64,000 nucleotides of DNA from Halorhabdus tiamatea SARL4B (GTDB lineage Archaea; Halobacteriota; Halobacteria; Halobacteriales; Haloarculaceae). The stretch lies in contig NC_021921.1 in the NCBI RefSeq assembly GCF_000470655.1, positions 1,240,001-1,304,000 of the forward strand. The letters are read 5' to 3'. This document shows positions 60,520-64,000 of this stretch, one piece after another. Every line of letters starts with the position of its first letter. Position 1 is the first letter of the stretch. A program made the translations under genes and the position numbers. Under the pieces are notes generated by a model that saw only the letters and a program-made list of their open reading frames with translations, was not told where the DNA came from and did no database searches.

Positions 60520-61047
60520 TCAGTCTGCCCGGACCATTTCCTCGAACCGTTCACGCACCGTCTCGACCTTCGGCGCGGCGTGCATCTGACAGTAGGCGTC
60601 GGATGGATTCTTCTCGAAATAGTCCTGATGTTTCTCCTCGGCACGGTAGAACGTTTCCAGGTCGGTGAGTTCCGTCACGACCTCGTCGTCGTACTCCGCG
60701 TCCAGCGCCTCGATGTAGGCGGCGGCCGTCTCGCGCTGGGCATCGTCGTGATAGAGGACGATCGAGCGATACTGCGTGCCCACGTCGGGGCCCTGGCGGT
60801 TGAGTTGCGTCGGGTCGTGCGTGGCGAAGAACACCTCCAGCAACTCGTCGTACGTGATCACGTCGGGGTCGTACTCGACCTGCACCACCTCGGCATGGCC
60901 GGTGTCGCCCGAACAGACTGCCCGGTAGCTGGGGTTCTCGGCGTGCCCGCCGGCATACCCGGACGTCACCGAGGCGACGCCGTCGAGCTCCTTCATCGCT
61001 GCCTCGGTACACCAGAAACACCCGCCGCCGAACGTCGCGAATTCCAT
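60520..61047 (-). CDS. msrA: peptide methionine sulfoxide reductase A
   Basis: 175 residues. Active site GGGCFWCTEAAMKELDGV, then SGYAGGHAENPSYRAVCSGDTGHAEVVQVEYDP. Repairs oxidised Met (S-sulfoxide) with thioredoxin; a thioredoxin reductase gene lies about 110 bases upstream on the same strand. Confidence 0.95.
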   Translation of the reverse strand: MEFATFGGGCFWCTEAAMKELDGVASVTSGYAGGHAENPSYRAVCSGDTGHAEVVQVEYDPDVITYDELLEVFFATHDPTQLNRQGPDVGTQYRSIVLYHDDAQRETAAAYIEALDAEYDDEVVTELTDLETFYRAEEKHQDYFEKNPSDAYCQMHAAPKVETVRERFEEMVRAD

Positions 61048-61155
61048 ACCTTGCGTAGGGTCGCGAGGCGTATCAGGGTGACGAGCGCGGCGAAAGCCGC
61101 GGAGACCGAGGCCGGCGAAAGCCGCGGAGAACGTCGATCGGGGTCCGGATCGGCT

Positions 61156-62208
61156 TCAGTCGTCAGTCTCGGCGACGCCGGCCGCAGGCGTCTCGGCCGG
61201 TTCGAGGTCGTCCAGATAGTCGTCGGCGTCCAGGGCGGCCTGGCTGCCCATCCCGGCGGCCGTGACGGCCTGCTGGTAGTGGTAGTCGACGACGTCGCCC
61301 GCCCCGAAGACCCCAGGGACGGCCGTCTCGGTCTGGCCGCCGCCGTGGCCGCCCACGGTTCGGATGTAGCCCGTCTCGTCGAGTTCGACGTCGGTGTCTT
61401 CGAGATACCCGGTGTTGGGCGTGTGGCCGATCGCGAGGAAGACCGCGCCGACGTCGTGCTCGAAGTGCTCGACTTCCTCGGCCTGCTCGGTGTCCAGTTT
61501 CTCTTTTGGGTGGCCGTCCGGATGGCGGATCAGCGAGACGTGATCGATGCCCTCCTCGCGAGAGCCGTGGATCTCGGTCGCCTCGGTGTTGCGCATGATC
61601 TCGACGTCGCCCGAATCGACGTGTTCGGTGATCCGGTCGACCCAGTAGTCCTCGGCGCGGAACGCCTCGCGGCGGTGGGCGATGTAGACCGTGTCGGCGA
61701 ACTTCGTCAGGAAGGAAGCCTCCTCCATGGCGGCGTCGCCCCCGCCGATGACGAGCATGTCCTCGTCGCGGAAGAACGCGCCGTCGCAGGTCGCACACGT
61801 CGAGACGCCGTAGCCCATGAGGTCGCCTTCGCCGGGGATGCCGAGCGTGCGCGCGCTCGCCCCGCTGGCGGCGATAAAGGCGTCGCAGGTGTAGACCGTG
61901 CCGTCGGACAGTTCGACCCGAAACGGTCGCGTGTCGTCGTCGATCGACTCGACGAAACCCGTCTCGACGTCCGCGCCGAACTGTTTGGCCTGTTCCTTCA
62001 TTCGGTTGATCAGCTCCGTGCCGTTGATCCCCTCCGGGAAGCCGGGGAAGTTCGCGACGTCGGTCGTCAGCGTGAGCTGGCCGCCGGGTTCGTCGCCCTC
62101 CAGGACGAGCGGCTCGTTGTTCGCGCGGCCGGCATAGATCGCAGCCGTCAGCCCCGCGGTCCCCGATCCGGCGATGATGAGTCGACGGTGTTCGATTTCG
62201 TCAGTCAT
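61156..62208 (-). CDS. trxB: thioredoxin reductase
   Basis: 350 residues from the ATG at 62208. FAD motif IIAGSGTAGLTAAIYAGRA, redox-active CATCDG (about 138), NAD(P) motif MLVIGGGDAAMEEASFL and the FAD motif GVFGAGDVVD. A C-terminal Asp-rich tail (ALDADDYLDDLEPAE) is a halophilic extension. Supplies reducing power for MsrA. Confidence 0.93.
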   Translation of the reverse strand: MTDEIEHRRLIIAGSGTAGLTAAIYAGRANNEPLVLEGDEPGGQLTLTTDVANFPGFPEGINGTELINRMKEQAKQFGADVETGFVESIDDDTRPFRVELSDGTVYTCDAFIAASGASARTLGIPGEGDLMGYGVSTCATCDGAFFRDEDMLVIGGGDAAMEEASFLTKFADTVYIAHRREAFRAEDYWVDRITEHVDSGDVEIMRNTEATEIHGSREEGIDHVSLIRHPDGHPKEKLDTEQAEEVEHFEHDVGAVFLAIGHTPNTGYLEDTDVELDETGYIRTVGGHGGGQTETAVPGVFGAGDVVDYHYQQAVTAAGMGSQAALDADDYLDDLEPAETPAAGVAETDD

Positions 62209-62298
62209 GCCCGTGGGTACCGGTGGCGAGCGTTTGTAGCTTGCGCCGCAGGTCAATGTCGCGGGAGACTGTTCGGAGAAACGCTGAACGTGCGGTCG

Positions 62299-62988
62299 TC
62301 AGGCCTCTGGGCGCTCGCGAGTCTGCTGACCGAGCGCCCGGGCGAGCGCGATGATCACGCCCAGCCCGGCCTTGACGTCGGGGTCACGGGTGGCCTTCAT
62401 CAGGCCGAGGACACCGAGTTCGTCGGGTTCCTCGCTGCTCGCCTCACCGAGGGCCGTCAGCACGTCGTCGAGTCCACGCGCGACGTCCTCGTCGGTCGCC
62501 GTGTCGGCGAGTTCGCCCACACGTGTGCCGGTCGAGGCCAGTGACATGATCATCTCGTCGTCGGCCGCGCCCCGAAGCAACGAGGCGAGTTCGGCCATCT
62601 CCAGCAGGTCATCGAGGGTGCCCGTCCGCTGGAGTTCGGCGACCTTCTCGACGCCTTCGGCGAGTTCGTCGGCGTTCTCGCCGACCGTCTCGCCCAAGTG
62701 GACGGTCTCCTCGGTCGCCATCCCGTCGGCGGCCATCGCGAGGTTCGTCCCCGTACCCGACAGCGACTGGACCATCTCGTCGTCCATCGCCGAGGTCGCG
62801 ACCGCCGTCGCGTCGAGCAGGTCGTTGACCAGATCGAGTCGGTCGAGGAACCGGGCGACCGCCTCGGGGTTGTCCTCGATCAGCGATTCGAGGTCGGTCG
62901 ACTGGTCGACCCCAGCGCCTGTCGCGTCGCCCGTCGACTCGGCCGTGTCGTCCGTCGGCTCGTCCGCAGAGTCGCTCACGTCGACCAC
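62299..62988 (-). CDS. DUF1641-domain protein
   Basis: 229 residues, helical, with an acidic Ser/Asp/Thr-rich N-terminus. Repetitive internal segments (NPEAVARFLDRLDLVNDLLDAT, ELAEGVEKVAELQRTGTLDDLLEMAELASLLRGA) and a C-terminal GVLGLMKATRDPDVKAGLGVIIALARALG typical of DUF1641. Sits one base after the SQR-like gene, a usual pairing; suggests a membrane-associated redox accessory. Confidence 0.85.
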   Translation of the reverse strand: MVDVSDSADEPTDDTAESTGDATGAGVDQSTDLESLIEDNPEAVARFLDRLDLVNDLLDATAVATSAMDDEMVQSLSGTGTNLAMAADGMATEETVHLGETVGENADELAEGVEKVAELQRTGTLDDLLEMAELASLLRGAADDEMIMSLASTGTRVGELADTATDEDVARGLDDVLTALGEASSEEPDELGVLGLMKATRDPDVKAGLGVIIALARALGQQTRERPEA

Positions 62989-62989
62989 C

Positions 62990-64000
62990 TCACATCAGGC
63001 CTCTGGCGGTCAGCCAGTAGGCCTCGTTGTAGCCCAGCTTCGCCCAGTGGACGGGCGCAGACGGTTCACGCATCGTCGGTCCGCTCTGGTAGTCGAAGTC
63101 GACGAACGTCGCCTCGTCCATTCCGGTCTCGATGAAGCAGATCGTCTTGCCGTCGTAGGCTGCCGTCGGCGTCTCGCCGCGGACGCGGCTCGCGATCCGG
63201 TCGGCGATCGTCGTCGACTCGTAGTGGGCGACGCTGCCGGCCTTACTCGTCGGGACGTCCGCGACGTCGCCGATGGCGTAGACGTCCTCGGCGTCTTCGG
63301 CTTCGAGCGTGTGGTTGTCGACGGCGACCCAGCCGTCGTCGCCCAGTCCGGCGTCGCTGACGAGCTCACTGCCCTCGTGGGGGACGATCCCGACCAGCAG
63401 GTCGTAGTCCATTTCGTTGCCTTCCATGGTCTCTAAGACCTGGTCGTCGGGATCGACCGAGTCGACGTTGAAGAACGTCTCGACGTTGATGTCGCGCTCC
63501 TCGAGTTTCGGCGTCGCCCACTCGGCGATCTCTTCGAGGCCGTGGGCGCGCTGGATCGGGTAGGTGTAGGTGATCTCGACGTCCTCACGGAGCCCGCGCT
63601 TGCGCAGCCAGTCGTCGGCCATGAAGACGAACTCCAGTGGGGCGGCCGGACACATGTGCGGCACACCGATGACCGACAGGACGAGATGCCCCCCCTCGAA
63701 GTCGGCCAGTTCCTCCCGGAGGGCCTGTGCCCCCTCGGGACTGTAGAAGTGGTGACCGCCTTCGGCGAGACCCGGCACCTTCTCGGGCGCGAGGTTCGCC
63801 CCCGTCGCGAGCACGAGATGGTCGTAGGTGAGGTCGTCGCCGTCGTCCAGGGCGACTGTCTTCCCGTCGGTATCGAGTTCGGTCACGCGGCCGTCCCGGA
63901 AGTCCGCCCGGCGATCGAGGAGGTCCGCGATCGGTCGCTTTGCCTCCTCGACGCTCTTCTTGCCGAAGGGGACGTACAGATAGGCCGGCTTGTAGTACTG
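62990..64000 (-). CDS. SQR-like FAD oxidoreductase (partial, off right edge)
   Basis: 337 C-terminal residues of a type II FAD pyridine-nucleotide-disulfide oxidoreductase; the start lies beyond the window. Visible: YDHLVLATGANLAPEKVPGL, VLSVIGVPHMCPAAPLEFVFMAD, DVYAIGDVADVPTSKAGSVAH and AKLGYNEAYWLT. Closest to sulfide:quinone oxidoreductases or type II NADH dehydrogenases. The single Cys at HMCPAAP fits SQR-type enzymes. Operon with DUF1641. Confidence 0.88.
   Translation of the reverse strand, partial: QYYKPAYLYVPFGKKSVEEAKRPIADLLDRRADFRDGRVTELDTDGKTVALDDGDDLTYDHLVLATGANLAPEKVPGLAEGGHHFYSPEGAQALREELADFEGGHLVLSVIGVPHMCPAAPLEFVFMADDWLRKRGLREDVEITYTYPIQRAHGLEEIAEWATPKLEERDINVETFFNVDSVDPDDQVLETMEGNEMDYDLLVGIVPHEGSELVSDAGLGDDGWVAVDNHTLEAEDAEDVYAIGDVADVPTSKAGSVAHYESTTIADRIASRVRGETPTAAYDGKTICFIETGMDEATFVDFDYQSGPTMREPSAPVHWAKLGYNEAYWLTARGLM

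Noticed and set aside
1-64000. CRISPR arrays, rRNA and tRNA genes
   Set aside because: No regularly spaced direct repeats, rRNA cores or cloverleaf with a T-loop were found by eye in the intergenic regions.

Overview
The window is chromosomal DNA from an extremely halophilic archaeon (class Halobacteria). The signs are GC-rich coding sequence, Asp/Glu-rich proteins, archaeal TATA-type promoters, Tat-dependent lipoproteins, F420 enzymes, a R15P isomerase and several families found mainly in haloarchaea. A GH43 beta-xylosidase-like enzyme and a large pentose/nucleoside salvage block would fit a Halorhabdus-like organism, but the genus is a guess. No rRNA, tRNA or CRISPR array was recognised.

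Region 1 (1-5.7 kb): a proC-proB-proA proline operon split by a 2.4-kb AT-richer cassette. A short remnant of a ProC C-terminus still overlaps the proB start, while the intact proC lies on the far side. The cassette encodes a Tat-exported Cys-rich protein, a soluble protein and a small membrane protein, all unrecognised, arranged like an exported effector with candidate partners.

Region 2 (5.7-9 kb): a Tn5-like (IS4-superfamily) insertion sequence with a 10-bp target duplication sits exactly inside the right-end hairpin of an IS200/IS605-type TnpB element. It changes the TnpB C-terminus and cuts the presumed guide RNA from its guide. An 80-bp palindromic MITE-like element follows.

Region 3 (9-18 kb): a predicted di-heme membrane protein, a divergent TetR/ABC-exporter pair with a visible palindromic operator, an EEP-family hydrolase, and a divergent pair of a beta-CASP-like metallo-beta-lactamase protein and a HerA-type ATPase.

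Region 4 (18-26 kb): a decayed surface-protein locus. Pieces with a signal peptide, calcium-binding repeats, a VWA domain and PQQ repeats are separated by an IS5-like element, a PQQ lipoprotein gene and a second TnpB element whose insertion junction can be read to the base. An FG-GAP propeller lipoprotein closes the locus.

Region 5 (26-42 kb): a nucleoside uptake and salvage block. It has a BMP-type ABC importer, two nucleoside phosphorylases, cytidine deaminase, a phosphohexomutase-family enzyme that may be a phosphopentomutase, MTA phosphorylase, ribose-1,5-bisphosphate isomerase and deoxyribose-phosphate aldolase. A third TnpB element with a divergent ribbon-helix-helix gene is inserted in it.

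Region 6 (42-64 kb): mostly core genes: KaiC-like ATPase, NAD kinase, F420 genes (cofE and an LLM oxidoreductase), a NUDIX-eIF2B-like fusion, GH43, RimI, PrsW, PdxT, cytochrome bd (cydAB), HisE, a nucleotidyltransferase with a truncated partner, MsrA, TrxB and a DUF1641/SQR-like pair running off the right edge.
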